A DNA stretch of 64,000 nucleotides. It comes from Mycogone perniciosa (taxonomy: Eukaryota; Ascomycota; Sordariomycetes; Hypocreales; Hypocreaceae). A program made the translations under genes and the position numbers. The stretch covers positions 1 through 64,000 of the forward strand of contig JAOALB010000203.1 in assembly GCA_025331125.1 (NCBI GenBank). The letters run 5' to 3'. This document shows, piece by piece, positions 24,801 through 38,889 of this stretch. Every line of letters begins with the position of its first letter. The first letter of the stretch is position 1. Below the pieces are notes generated by a model that searched no databases, was not told the origin of the DNA, and saw nothing but the letters and a program-made list of their open reading frames with translations.

Positions 24801-27175
24801 ATAGCTTTTAACTAAGACTAGTAATAGTCTCTCCCTTTAGTTTAATTAGCTTAATAACCTCTAAATCTTTAGTAATAGAGGATTCCCTAAGTATATAGGG
24901 CCTTTCCTCTATAAAGGTATCCTCTATAGGCCTATTCCCCTTTATTTCCTTAGGCAATAAGGGTATATAGGGCCCTTTATCCTTTACTTAGCCTAGGGTT
25001 TTAAGGAGTTTAAAGAAGTCCTTTCCTTTAAGATTATTCTTTTTAATAAGCCTAGGACTAGATTTAGTTAGTTGTTTTTTTAAAGCTATTGCTTCCAGAA
25101 TAGCAATATATTCCTAAGCCTTTTTCTTGCTAATAGTAGGAATTTAAACCTATATAAAGCTATAAGCTCTATAGCTAATTATATAGCTATATAGTATAGT
25201 ATATCCTTTAATTATAAGAAAAAGACTATATTTTAAAGGATTTAATAGCTTTATTAGCTGTATAGTTTTTGTAAAAAAAGTATTATATTATATATATCCT
25301 TTAGTTTAATAATGCCTTAAACTACTTATAAGGTTTATATTTAACTGTAGGCAATAAAGGGTATTTAGCAGTATTATCTTTTTATATTAATTATTTTTAT
25401 TAAAGTTATTAAAAGTAGCTATACCTATTCCTTTAAGTATAATAGGACCCCCTTTAGTATAAATAATATTAAGTTCCTTATTATTAGGTTTATAATCTAT
25501 AAACCATTTTCTAGAATTAATTATATAAACTGTAAATCCAGTATTATATAATAAACTATCTTAAATAGGAAGTTTAAGGGAGTTAAAGGATATTAAAGAC
25601 TTTCTTTTCTTTTTAGCGTTTAAGGTTTATAAAAGATTTCGATTACTATTTAAACTAATAATAGATTCAGTAAAGGAATCTTTTAATAGCTCTATTAAGC
25701 TATACCCTTTAATAGCTAGATTATATATACTAGTAAAAGTATAATCCTCTTTAGTTTATTTTTAATTATTATTTTAATTCTTCCGATTTCCTTTCCTTTT
25801 ATAAAAGTTAAAAGCTGGCTTTCGACCTTTAGATTTAAGAGGTATTAATTAATTTTAAGGGGTTTAAAAGGCCTTAAGGCGTTATTAACCTTATATATAG
25901 TAAAAGATAAATTCCTAGTCTCTTTTAGTATATCTGCTATAAGAAACTAAATATTAAAACCTTTAGTTAATTGCCTAATAGCTTTACTAGATTTAATAGT
26001 TCCTTTAATTCTCTTAGCCTATTAAAGATAGGTCTTTTTTAGGGAATTTAAATATTAATTTACTTAATCTAGTATATTAATATTAACGTTTAAAATAGCT
26101 ACCTTAGCTAATAAGCTATTAAAAATAGTATTAAATTCAGTTAGAAATCCTTTATAATTACTGTTATTTAATAGGTAAAATTCCTTATAAAGGGAATCTC
26201 TTTAAAGTATATTAAAGTAACTATATAGTCTTTATAATACTAAAAATACTTCTTTTAAGCTTTAAATCTAAATAATAAATATAGCAGGAATAGCTATTAA
26301 ACTATCTTTAATTAATATAAGTAATAGGGCCTGTTTTAAATTAAATAAAGAATTAGTAACTATAGTATTTTCTATAAAGGTATAGTAGTCGATAGCCTTT
26401 AATATAATACTTAAAGACTATTTCTATTAATTAGAATTATTAGGACCTATTAGTTTATAGCTTTCTAAAGAATTATAGACCTTTTTTAATACCTTTTTAA
26501 TAAAACTATTATTTAAAGTTAAAATAATAGTTTAAGGTTAAAGAATTAATAAAAATAAAACTTAAGCAGGTATAGGAATAAAGGTAGAAGTTTATATTAA
26601 CACTGAAATAGGGGCTATAGGATTAACTTTTCTTAAACTTATAGTCTATTAAAGTTAAAGATTTAAAATAGTAGCAGCTAAGCTAATTAAAGTATTAAAT
26701 AGCTAAGTTATAGTATTATTCTAACCCTTTAACTATACCTTTACTGTCTTAGTAAAAGCCCTCTATACCTAAAGCTTTTATTCTATATTCTATACTTAAA
26801 TAAATAAATCCTTTTACTACTAAAGAGAGCTATTATCTTTAATTAAAGAAATAAGGCTGCTAAAAGCCATAATAGGTTAATTTATACTATTAATATTAAA
26901 CCAATATCCTATATAAATAAAAATATATTATATAGTATATAAAAGTAGTAATATAAGTAGTATTATTATAACTGCAATAGTATTTATAGTAAAAGCCTAG
27001 GAATAGCTTTAAATAGCCAAAATCCTAAAAGTATTAATATAAGCACTAAGATAAACACTATAAAAAACCTGCTATAAGTATTATAGTAGCGCTAAAGGAA
27101 GTGCTATAACTATTAAAAGAATTTACTAATAAAGACTTAAAGGAAACTCTCCCGGGCTTATAACCTATAAAAATA
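21832..27175 (-). pseudogene. A1 gag-pol remnant (copia)
   Basis: On the minus strand: a possible gag zinc-knuckle region near 25790, integrase sequence around 25000-24350, and a clear copia reverse transcriptase from about 23560 to 22950 (pieces such as LLALATIYN and KGFKDYT). The catalytic motif is changed to YINN at 22970-22959. RNase H follows at about 22560-22080. Stops interrupt every domain. A 64-codon plus-strand open frame at 23362-23556 is an antisense shadow of this reverse transcriptase. The collinear remnant in A2 confirms the reading. Confidence 0.75.
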
Positions 27176-27744
27176 ATAAAGTTATATTAAACCTTATTTA
27201 TATATAGCTTTTAAGAAGCTGTATATAATGCAGTAATAAAGAAACAACTGAAAGTTTAATTAAGCTAATAATAAATAAATAATTGAATTATAAATAATCT
27301 AATAGCTAAAAGCTATAGAATATCTAGTATATATACAGCCAGTATAAAAGTAATTATATAAATAATAGCTTTATCTTTTATAATAGTCCTCTAACTAAAT
27401 AATAGGAAAGCAGCAGCAGAATTAGGTTTATAGCTTTATTTCTATTTTCCGCAAAATTTATTTATATAGGAAATCGTCTAAATCGATTTACAGCTATATA
27501 AACAGGAAACCATTTTAGTTAGATTTTTTATAATAGCTATTATGCCTATTATATTAAGTCTAGGGTAAGTGGGGTAGCTGGTCCTAGCTTAATTATTATT
27601 ATTAAAGATAACAGAAATTTCCTAACTTATACCGAAGTTCCTTTAAAACTTGGTCCTAGTATCGGGCCTAATTCCGGGTCTAGCTAGAATAGGAAGGTTA
27701 CCTAAATACACTAAAATCCTTACTTTTTAGCCCTCCTTTTTAAT
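27176..27744 (-). repeat. LTR A, right copy (5' LTR of A1)
   Basis: About 569 bp. Its outer end abuts copia sequence of opposite orientation (A2) without a recognisable target duplication. Confidence 0.85.
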
Positions 27745-29481
27745 AATAATAGTAAAAAGGAAATTAATTAAGAACTTTAAACCTAGTTTTTTTTCTTTAA
27801 GACTTATATATTTCTATAACAGCCTTTATATTTATAAAAAAAAGATTTAATAAAATACTTTATTAAAGTTTTATTATATAGGCTATAAGCTATTATTATA
27901 GTAGTTAACCTACTACTATATATTAAAAATTCTATTATTACTATAGTTTTAAAATCTATTAATAATATAACTATTATTAATAAAGACTTTACCTTTTATT
28001 AAAAATTATATAAAGACTTAGACTTTAATAAAGATTATAAACTTAATTTATAAAGATATAAAATTATTAGCTTTTATTATAAGGTATTTATTTTATAAAA
28101 AGAAAGGGCTAAAGGCTATAATTTAACCTTTAAAATTAAAGTTAAAACACTATTAGTAGTTTTAAATAGTAATACCTACTTTATTTATATTTTAATTAAA
28201 TATATAGTCTTTAAATTATTAATTATAAAGTTATATAAAAAGAAAATTCTTAACCTTTAAATCCTAAAGCCTACTATAAATCAAAATAATAAAAGTTAAA
28301 GGGAGAAATAACGCTAAATTCTACAAATTCAATAATTCCTAGCTTTTAAAATATTAATCCTTTACTCTTTAACTCTATTTTAAAGGGAGTAGCTTTCATT
28401 ATTCCTTTTATTCTTATATTAATAATATAAGATATTATAGTTATAATAGACTTTATAAATATAAATATATTCTATTTTCTTTATAATAGTATTAAAAAGC
28501 TAGCCTTTTTAACTGCTATAGTTTAAAACCTATAAACACTTAAATAAAGAATTTTAATTTTAATAAAATTGTATAACTAAAATAATTTATTATAAATTTA
28601 AGTAGCTAGTTAAATAATATACCTTTACTTTTATTAAATATAATAGTATTTTTAAAGGCAGGAATCCTATTATTAATTAATTAGTTTTAAAGACTAAAAA
28701 AAAGTTATATAATAAAATCGTAAAATATAAAACTAAGTTAATTACTTAAGGTTTTTAATAATTAACAGGAATAGACTTTAGCTAAACATTTACTTTAATA
28801 GCTATTCCTTTTACTTAGTAGTTTTTATTAGCTTTAAGTATTATCTATAATTAAGAAATTAAAGAAATTGACTTTGTTAATATATTCTTTAATAGGATAC
28901 TTAAAGAAACTATTTTCTTTAACTTTCTTAAAGGGTTTAAAGACTATACCAGTTAAGCTTCCTTTAAAATTAAATTTATTTTTAAAAAGCTAGGTTATAA
29001 CCTTAATATAAATTAAGTTATTTAGTTATAGAAAGCTCTTTATAGTTTAAAACAGTCCTTTAAAGAACAGTAATAGGCCTTATAAGTCTTAAAAAATAAA
29101 CTAAAATATAATCCTTTAATTTTTAACTATATTATTCTCTATAATTTAAATAATAGTATTTTTATTATTACTTATATAAATAACTGCCTTTTTATTAAAT
29201 TAAATAAAAAGCTAGAGCCTAGTTAAAGCTAGCTTTTAATAAATTTTATATTATAGAAAATAAAGGATTTACTTTTTTTTAAGGATTTAAATAATTAAAA
29301 ATAAAATAAAAGGCTTTCTTTAACTTTCTTAAAACAGTATATTATTAATACTATAAAGTTCTTTAACTTTTAAAACTTAAAGCTTATTTAATTACCTTTA
29401 TAGCCCTCTCTTTTAGTTAATAAAACTATAATTAAATTTAATAAAGCTAATATTAAGCTTTTTTAAGTTATAGTTAATACT
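27745..29481 (+). pseudogene. Copia element A2, first segment (end of integrase and reverse transcriptase)
   Basis: Plus-strand copia pol remnant, collinear with A1 read in reverse (A1 positions about 24375 down to 22660). Reverse transcriptase blocks are clear at about 28690-29260: TGIDFS, EIDFVNIFFNRILKETIFF and KGFKDYT, with the catalytic motif YINN at 29173-29184. It starts directly at the outer end of A1's right LTR, so the A2 5' LTR, gag, protease and most of the integrase are absent. It is cut at the right by element C and resumes after it. Full of stops. Confidence 0.8.
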
Positions 29482-29884
29482 TATAACGATCTGGGTTAAT
29501 TCTTAATAGTTAAACCATGGTTCGGAGGGTTTATATTAATAGAGAGGTTAAGGATAAATACTAAACAGGGGTAATATAGTTATAATTCTGTAAAATAAAT
29601 GGTTTTAGTAAATGCAATTATATTAACAACTGTTTAAGTAACTATATTAAATAATTATAATTTTTTAGTCTTATATATAAAGGAGATATATAGTAAATAT
29701 AATTAAATTATATATAGATTATAGTTATATTAAATTACTTTAGCTTATATTTAATAATCTAAGCAATTTATAATTTATATTAATCTAAGTGATCTTTCTT
29801 AATTAAACAGTTATTTTATTATTCTTTTAAGGTATATACTGCCTTAAACCCTTTATATAGCTATAAAAGGGTTAGGTTATAATA
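29482..29884 (-). repeat. Left LTR of C (3' LTR)
   Basis: Starts TATAACGATCTGGG and ends GGTTATAATA (ancestral TG...CA). More mutated over its right half than the partner LTR. Confidence 0.9.
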
Positions 29885-32800
29885 TAATATCCCCCTCCCA
29901 GTAGTTTTATCCCTAAAACCTTGCCTATCCCGTATAAATACTATACCTCCCTTTATAACTATAATATTCTTTTTCCTTTTCCCTTTTTATATATACAGTA
30001 CTAATAATATAAGTTATATTAAAAAGGCTTATTCTTTAAAGACCCTTTAATATTTAGCCTTTATATCTTTAATTAAAAAACTAAGTTTTAAAACTATACT
30101 TTATTTATATTATTATTCCTATAGTTATACTTATAAAATAATAAATAGGGTATTTTAATATTAAAAGTATATTTAATAGGGGCGCTTTTATAATAGTTTT
30201 AAGGTACTGGTAAATACCTATAAGTGTTTTTGTCTTCTTTATTATTTTATTTTTTTTAATTCATTTAATATCTTAAATTACTTTAAAGTATAAGCGATTA
30301 AAGGCGCAGGAATAAAAGGCAGAGCTTAAATTAATAGAATTATATCGCAAATCTTTTAAGGCTTTAGCGCAATTAACTTGCCTTTATACTTAGCGCAAAG
30401 CATTAATAATAAAAGGGGTAAAGATAGTAAATTTTAAGTTAAAAAGTATAGATAAACTAGATAAGGCTAAATATTGTAAAGTAATGGCTGCTATTAATAT
30501 ATATTCTTTTAAGGCTGCCGATATAATTAACTAGACTGCTTTTAGGCCGCCTAATTTATTATTAGCAAGCTAAAACTTTAATAGAATTATTACAGAGTTA
30601 TTTAAAAGTATTTAAAGTATTCCCTAAATTCCTAAAAGTTATATTCCTCTCTATAATTCTTTTATTTTATTAAATATTAGCGTTTATTATCTTTTATTTT
30701 TATAGTTTTTATTTCTTTAACTTTATATCTTTCTTTAACTAGTAAAACTTTAATTAAGTCTATAATTAATCTATTTTTTAATTTATTTTATAATACTTTT
30801 TTAAATAGTAAAATATTAAATATTAAATAAATCTAAGTATTATTTAATAGTATAAGTTTATAAGTAACTTTTAAAATAATTTTTTAACTGGGTAAGGCTT
30901 AAGTTTCTTAAAATCTAATTTATCGCTTAATTGCATTATTTTAATATTCGCAGTCTTTTTTCTTAATAAATAATAATATAAGTAAACTATATCTCCCTCT
31001 TTAAAGATTAATCCTTTTAATTTATATTTATTAATATACTTTTTTATTTCTTTTTATATAAAGTAAAGGTATACCTATATTTCTTTATATAACTGCTTTA
31101 TATTTTTAGCTTTAATTTATACTTTATTAATATATAAGCTTTTCTTTAGCGCTTTATATATATTTAGCGTAAAAGTATAGTTAATATATATAAGGCTAAA
31201 TCTAGTTAACTCTAAAATATTACTGTTATAAAATATCTATATAATTAATAGCTTTATTACTTAATTATTTTAATTAAAGTTAATATAACATTTTAAATAT
31301 AACTAAATAATTTAATTAATGCATTTTATTTATTTATTTATCTATAAGTAATAGGCAGTATTAAGCTTATAATTTATATTTAACTGATTTATAAATACTT
31401 ATTAGAATTTAAATATAAAGGTTAATCTTTAGTTAGAAATAATTTTAGGTAGAATTATATAGTTAACTACAATAAATTGCAAGAATATATAAGTTAATGT
31501 TTCTATATTTATTACTTCTTTATATAAAAAGAAATAAAAGTATTTAATAAATTAGTCTATAATTATTAAAATACTATTATATTTAATCTTTAATCCTAGT
31601 TTAATAGATAATAATAGTTTAATAATAAAGTTTAATAAAATTAACTTTTATAGTTATTCTAGTATTAATAAAGGTTAAAGTTTATTGTATAGTTTATATT
31701 TTAAGGGTTTAACTATTTTAGAAATAATATAGTAAAAGATAATATCTTATACTATTTTCTTAAGCCTTTAAAACTTAAAGTATCTTTAAACTTATTTATA
31801 TATCTTGTAAATGCCTTTATATCTATATATTAAATATTAATAGACTTCTATAACTATATTCTTTTAAAGTTTATTTAAAATTTAGATTTTTCTATTTTAT
31901 TATTAAATTCTTTTATTATTAAACTTTATATTTTCTGGGAATCTATTATTATTTTAAATAATATAATACTTTTTAATATATTAAAGTATAGTATTATTAC
32001 TGGATATATTATATATAGCTTAAAGCGCTATTTATTAATAATATCTATTAGGTTTACTTTAAAATCTGCCTAGTATACTTAATCTTTCCTTAATTATAGT
32101 TAATTTATCTGCTAAGTGCATTTATTTATCTATTCTTAGATCCTTTTTAGTATATTAGGATATAGTCGAATTTTAAAAGGTATTCCGCGTAGTAGATTTA
32201 CTTTTTAAAGAATTATTAAACTATTGCGAAGTATATAATATTATTATAGTTAATATATACTTTCACTTTATATATTCCTTTTAATAGATAATATTACTAT
32301 TCTTTAAATATAACAATAATAGTCAAGAACCTTTTATTATATATTATATAGTTCAATTCCGTGCTATATAGTGTTTTAAAGTAAAAGGTAATAAAGTATA
32401 GTTTACTGTTTTTATCTTTTTAACTAAATTAAGCTTTTACAGTAAAGTTAAAAGTATTTATTTTAACTTTAATTTCTTTAAATAAGTTAAATATAATAAA
32501 TATAGGTTTTTCTAAAATAAGCTGCTTAAGTTTATTAAAGGCTTTTTATATATTTAATACCTATAAAAACTTTTAATTTTTTTTAATAAATTTATAGAAA
32601 GTTTATATAATACTTTTATAGCCTTTAATAAATTATTAATAATAGTTAATAAATTTTAAAAACCTTTAGACTTCCTTAACTGTTATAAGTATAGGCTAAT
32701 CTTTTACTGCTTATATTTTTAATAGATTTATATAAATTTCCTTAAAGGTAATAATATACTTTAAAACAGTAACTTTTTATATATAGAATTTATATTTCTC

Positions 32801-35800
32801 TAATTCTATAAATGGTTTAGTATTTTATAGTATTTATAATACTTTATAAATATATACCTTATATTTTTTAAAGGTATTTAAAAAAATTAAAATATTATTT
32901 AGGTAAATAACTATAAAGATATTAAACTACTCCTTTAATATATTATTAATTATCTTTTAAAATATTACAGGAGTATTAGTAAAGCTAAAAGGTATAACTA
33001 GGTATTTAAATAAGCGGTATTTAGTTTAAAAGGCAGTTATTTATTTATATCTTTCTTTAATTTAAATAAAGTTATAAGCGCCTTTAAGATTTAGCGCTAT
33101 AAACTACTTTTTTTTATATAGTTTATCTTATAATTCTATAATTAATAGTAGCAGAGTTTTATTTTCAATAGTAGCTTTATTAAACTATTAATAATTTATA
33201 ATTAATTATAGTTTACCTCCTTTTTTTAATATAAATATAATAGGATAGCCTGCGTTTAATAAAAAGGGTTAAATATACCCTTTAGCTAATATATTATTTA
33301 AATAGTCGCGTAAACTTTTAGGCTTTTTTTTATTTAAATTATAAAGTTTATAAAAGGTAGTATTTATGTTATATTTAAGCTTAAGAATATAGTTTTATTA
33401 ACTATATTTTAATAGTTTTATATTAAATATTTCTTTAAATAACTTATTATACTTCTAGTATTCTTTAAAGATATTCTATAGCTATTTTAGTAATACCTTT
33501 ATTTTAAGGCTTTTTATTTTAAGTATTCTATTAATATTATTAAATACTTTCTGTAAAAAGGCAATTTCTTTCTGGATTTATTTATCTTTTCCTTTACTCT
33601 ATTTCAGTTTTATTTTTAGGTAAATTGTTTCTGTAATTAAATTAAAGGTAACTTTTTTAATTTCTTTTTTTAATATACTTAAAGGTTCTATATAAAATTT
33701 CTGCCCTGCAATTAAAGCCTTTCTAATAGTTTTAATTACTAAAGAAGCTTTACTATTATATTAATAAAGCTAGCTATTCTTTTTGTTAATATTAAAGTTA
33801 TTGCATTTTAATTAAAGATAACTAAAAATAATATTATACCTATTAATATTTACTATATTATAAAAAACCACTCCTTTATATTTAGTAATTTTAAGTTTAA
33901 GGTAATTAGTCTTTTACTTAATTTATGTATTATTATATATAAAGGCTCCTCTTTTTATTTAATAAAGTTAATATAGTCTAGCTTTTTTTTTTAAAGTAAC
34001 TATAAGCAATTAATAGTTATAGGTGCAATAAAATTGCCTATTACTCTACTATTTACTAATATATATAATTAATATCTTTTAATATAGTAAATCTTTATTA
34101 TTACTTTTATTATTTAATATTTCAAGAGATATAATTTATTAATTATTACTTTATAGCCCTTTTATAAATAATATTAATTATTTCCTAATTCTTTTTTTTA
34201 TATAAATTTCGCAGTTAATTAAAGTTCTTTAAAGTAAATGCTACCTTCTTTTATTATAGGCAGTTCCTTTATAGGTAATAAAGTTAAACTAGTTTTAATG
34301 CAGCTCCTTTATAATCTAATTAATCTTTTTATCTTTTAAAGTAGGTTTATATTTTATATACTTTTATATTTACTACTTTTAAAGTCTTTCTTATAAGTAA
34401 ATAATATATTTATCCTTTTAGCAGTATATATAGTCTAATAATAAATATAACGTATTATTAGCTTATTATATATATTAATCTTTTAATTTATTTTATTTAT
34501 ATATAATATACCTTAAACTATTATACTTTATATAATATTATTAATTATATTTAAACCTTTTATTATAATAAAAGTATTATTTTATTAACTTTTTTTAATA
34601 GTAGATATAATATCCTTTAAACTTATATCCTTTAAGTTTTTATAGCTACTAATACTTTTCTAGAATTTTAATATTTAGTTTAATAATAATAATTTTAAAG
34701 TCTTAATAATATATAGTTATAATTTATTCTTTAAAAGTATTATAATCTTATACCTATTTTATAGGGTAAAATAAGATTTTAATTAAAAATGCATTATACT
34801 TTACTTTCTCTTAAAACTATACTATACATTTATATATAATATAAATAACCTAGGATATAGTATAGTGCTCTTTATAAATAAAGTTATTTATAATATAGTC
34901 TCTTTATATATAGAAATATATAGGTTCTTTATATATAGTTAAAGTAATTAAAATAGCTTTAATAGCTATTTTATTATTAGCTTTATTTTATATATAAAGC
35001 TGTTTATATAGGTATAGGTTTATCCTGTTTTACTATATACCTATAGTAACTCTTTTAATTAAGTTTAGGTAGTATTCGTTTAGCTTACCTTTAAGGTTAC
35101 TATTTATAAGTAATATATCTTTTAATTTTAAAAGTATAGCACTATATAGTAATAGTCTATATTATAAAAGGTTATTTTTATTTTTATTATTAAAGTTATT
35201 ACTATTAGTTTATCTTTTATCATTTACAGTAATTTAATTAAAATATTAATAATTAATTATAATAACTATTTATTTATTTAAAATACTATTATCCCTATTT
35301 AACTCTATATTATTAAAGTCTAGGTTTTATTCTATTAAACTATCTAAATATAGTAAATACTTATTTACTTTATTTTCTTTAAGTATATCTTTAAAAATTA
35401 AAGATTTAAGTTTTAATTAATATCCTTTTTAGTTTATTATAAATATCCTTTTAGGTTATTTTAAGTATTATCTGCTTTTATCTTTACTAGATTTATAAAT
35501 AAAGCAGCTATTATTATAATATATACTCTAGTTAAGTAATATATAATTAATAGTTTTCAAAACTATACTAACCTTTCGCCTAGATTTTAGCGCAGGCTTT
35601 TAAAGTTTATTAATTCTCGGTTTTTATAAAGCTTTATAGTCCTTTAAAATATATCCTAGTTTATTATAGTTATAATAAATAACCTTTACCTTTCCCTTTT
35701 AAATAGCGTTTAAATCTATTTAACTAAGTCTTTTATTATTAAAGCTAATAATATATTCTTATCGCTTTTTACTTTAATTTATATATCCTTAATAGTTATA

Positions 35801-36778
35801 AACTTATCTAAATTACTATTATCCTTTTTTATATTTAAATAAAGTTTATAAAGTAAATTATCTGCATTTATATATTTCTTAATAAACTTAATAATGCCTT
35901 TATTGTAAAAGAATTTATAAACTTCCTTTTTAACTTTTAGCTTAAATCTATTATAAAAGTATTTAATAAAGGCAGAGTTTCTTTATTTAACTTTAAAAGT
36001 ATAATTCTTAAAGTATATAGTATAGTTAAAGTATATTTTTTTTTAAATTAAATTTATGAATTTATTTTTTATAGTATATTCTTTATTAATATTATTAAAA
36101 TATTCTTTAATTTATCTTTAAATTAATTATAATTAAAAAATATAAACTATATTTAGTTTTAAATTTACTTTTATTATTAAGGAAATCCCTTTAAATAGGT
36201 TTAAACTACTTTAAAGCATTTCCTTTAAGTTATCCAGCAGTTAAAAGAACTTTATTAATCTTTATATTAAAGCTAGTTAAAAAGTAGGTAAAGTAGTTAT
36301 ATAATTAAGTAAGAAATAGTTAAAGTGCTATAGTACTTTTATTAAAGGGATTAAAGGGCTATATCTTAAGCGACTCTCTTAAGTCCTTTAAAAGTCAGTT
36401 CCCTTTAAGGTTTAGTATAAGGTTTAAAGTAAATATAGGCAGTGCTTAATTCTGTAAGTTTATAATAGTTGCTTACTATTAATAAATTATTTGCTGAAAT
36501 CTAGCGTTTTCGACAATTGAATATTAATAGTATTATTCCTATTTTATACAGTTAGCTACTATATATTAAAAGGCTTCCTTTATATAAATGTATAGTTATT
36601 TTATTTTATTAACTTTATCTTTATCTTTACTTCCACTTATATTATTATCTCTATTATTATCTTTCCTTTAGCGAGGAGGTAGAAAAAAGGGTAAAGTATT
36701 AAAAGAGGATACTGCAGCAGATATACTTATAGTATTACTTAAGATTTTTAATAGCCTTTTAAATAAAAGTCGTTAATG
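29885..36778 (-). pseudogene. C gag-pol remnant (gypsy)
   Basis: On the minus strand the reverse transcriptase is recognisable at about 33110-32860: LNLKGAYNFI followed by a decayed TAF-R-G-FEYLV-PF block. The catalytic motif YLNN (usually YLDD) lies at 32905-32894. Reverse transcriptase upstream of RNase H/integrase sequence (about 32500-31000) fits a Ty3/Gypsy order. The region nearest the right LTR (about 36500-35500) should hold gag. Stops throughout. The internal region is longer than in family B, so it is a different family. Confidence 0.7.
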
Positions 36779-37182
36779 TATAACAATCTAGGTTAATTCT
36801 TAACAGTTAAACTATAGTTTATAGGGTTTATATTAACAGAGAGGTTAAAGATAAATATTAAATAAGGGTTATATAGTTATAACTCTATAAAATAGGTAAT
36901 TCTAGTAAATGCAATTATATTAATAACTATTTAAATAACTATACTAAATAATCGTAACTTATTTAGTTTTATATATAAAAGAGTTATATAGTAAATGTAA
37001 TTAGATTATATATAGATTACGGTTATGTTAAATTACCTTAGTTTACATTCCGTGATTTAAGTAATCCGTAGTTTACAGTAATTTAAGTGATCTTTCCTGA
37101 TTAGACAGTCGTTCTATTGTTTTTCCGGGGTATATACCGCCTTAGACCCTTTATACAGCTATAAAAGGGTCGGGTTATAACA
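36779..37182 (-). repeat. Right LTR of C (5' LTR)
   Basis: 404 bp. Its right half keeps CCGTGATTTAAG, CCGGGG and GGGTCGGG where the left LTR has A/T. Confidence 0.9.
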
Positions 37183-37187
37183 ATACT

Positions 37188-37812
37188 ATTATTTACTTAT
37201 AAATTTATACTTAAATAAATATTAATCTCTTATTTTAATAGCTAGTAAAGTAATTCTAAAGCCTATATAAAAAGTATTTAAATATAGCTTATAATTTATT
37301 ATAGTATTTAAATAGTACTTAAAATCTAGCGATTTAATATATAAAAAAGTCTAGTTTTATATTTATTAGCTATTATAATAATAATTCTATTAAAAATAAA
37401 GAATTAACTAAATTAACTTATAGCCATATTATTATAATTACTAATAAGTTAATTAACTGGAAATTAAAAAGGGGCTTAATTATTTATTTTTTTACACTAA
37501 AAGTAAAGTTTATAGCTTTTATAAAAGCTATTAAAGAGATTTAGTGGCTTATTAGCCTATATAAAGAGGTAGATTAATTAATTAAATAGTTAATCTCTTT
37601 ATTTAACAATAATAAAGGTACTATATCTACTTTAAATAACCTTACCCTTTATAATCGAATAAAATATACTTTATTGCCGTTTAATTATATAAGGGAATAG
37701 CTTAAAAGTAACATTATTATAGTTAACTATCTAGAAACTAGTAAAATAGTTATTAACAGGCTTACTAAGCCTTTTCTAGGTTAAAAGCTAAAGAACTTTA
37801 TAAGTTTCCTTA
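37188..37812 (+). pseudogene. Copia element A2, second segment (RNase H region)
   Basis: Continues A2 from 29476, collinear with A1 positions about 22660 to 22060 read in reverse. It covers the copia RNase H region after the reverse transcriptase and is interrupted by stops. It is cut at the right by element E and resumes at 46275. Confidence 0.8.
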
Positions 37813-37974
37813 TATTACAGTATACAAAACAGTAGGTTAAGGTGATATCTTTATTATGCCTTAAATAAGGCAAGAAGCTATAAGAATATGGTTTAGAGGT
37901 GTAGGACTAAGCTATTATATAAGGACGCATATAATGCTGATGAGTTATTAGAGGGCAGGTTTAGTGCCGTAACA
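37813..37974 (-). repeat. Left LTR of E (3' LTR)
   Basis: 162 bp, starts TATTACAGTATA and ends GTGCCGTAACA. Confidence 0.9.
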
Positions 37975-38632
37975 GTACCCCCCCCCTTTTAAACTCTATT
38001 TGCCCTTAAATAGCTATTCCAAGACTATATATATTCTAATCCTCCTATTATATCAATTCCATGATAAGCGGCTGCTGCATTATAGGTCTGGCTAGTCAGT
38101 TATCTTCCTCTTTTTAACCTAAGCAGGCGGGCCAGGCTTATCAGGGTTTTTTATATAGTATTCTAAAAGGGCAGCGTCTTATCCTTTAAGGTCCTTTACA
38201 GGTTGCCAGCTTAATATATAGTATTTCCAGGCTATATAATAGTATAGGCTATCTTTATTATAGCAGTTAAACATATTATTAAATTCCTACTCTTTTACTA
38301 CTTTATTTATTTTATTATCTCTTTTAAGGATTTATCCCTATATATTTTTATTCTTTTACTTATTAATAGTATTTTATCCTAGTAAATATATCTATTAGCC
38401 TACTTTATTAACTGCTAATAGTTTAAAAAGAGAGTTATAAAATATAGGGAAAATGCAGATATAGTTAAATAGTTTAAGTCGGTAGGCTTAAAAGTATATA
38501 TCAAGGATTTTATATAAGCCTACCTATCTATTATCTCCTTTCTTTATTAGGCGGTTTATTTTAAAGTATTTAGTCTTTAACTATACCTTTTTATTAACTG
38601 TAAATTAATATAAGTCTTCTTTTAATATATTA

Positions 38633-38678
38633 AGTCGGACCACCCCCTCTTCGGCCACCCGGGGTTCTCGGCCACCTA
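38633..38678. repeat. Left TIR of F
   Basis: Perfect inverted match to 40442-40487. Just inside lies an ACAACACC-rich stretch, mirrored in part near the right TIR. Confidence 0.93.
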
Positions 38679-38889
38679 GATCCACCCTCAACACCAATAC
38701 AACACCAACACAACACCATTAAATTCTATCAATAAAATAGCCAAAATAGTAAAAGTTCTAGTATTTTCTAGCTATTCAATTTGCCACTCGAAGCAGAGGT
38801 CTTCAAAACCTTAAATTAACGTTTCTACTAAGCTTATAGCTAGATTTAATGTCTTCTTTAGTTGCTCCCTTGTCTTTATGATCTAGGGA

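Larger units (their letters stand above)
21260..27744 (-). mobile_element. Ty1/Copia element A1 (complete, minus strand, RIP-dead)
   Basis: A 6485-bp element with direct repeats of about 570 bp (21260-21831 and 27176-27744). On the minus strand the sequence just inside the right LTR reads TATAGGTTATAAGCCCGGGA, which resembles the primer-binding region common in copia elements. The pol remnants run integrase, reverse transcriptase, RNase H in that order, which is the Ty1/Copia arrangement. The flanks TAAAA (left) and ATAAT (right) do not match, so the target duplication is lost, mutated, or the element is rearranged. Confidence 0.85.
29482..37182 (-). mobile_element. Ty3/Gypsy element C (complete, minus strand, TSD ATACT)
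   Basis: A 7701-bp element with LTRs of 403 and 404 bp (29482-29884, 36779-37182) and exact ATACT duplications at 29477-29481 and 37183-37187. A polypurine tract on the minus strand (GGGAGGGGGATA, about 29885-29899) lies inside the left LTR, fixing minus orientation. Removing C plus one duplication rejoins copia A2 sequence collinearly with A1, which proves the nested insertion. Confidence 0.92.

Noticed and set aside
21255..27749. Target duplication for copia A1
   Set aside because: TAAAA and ATAAT do not match, even allowing for C-to-T or G-to-A changes.
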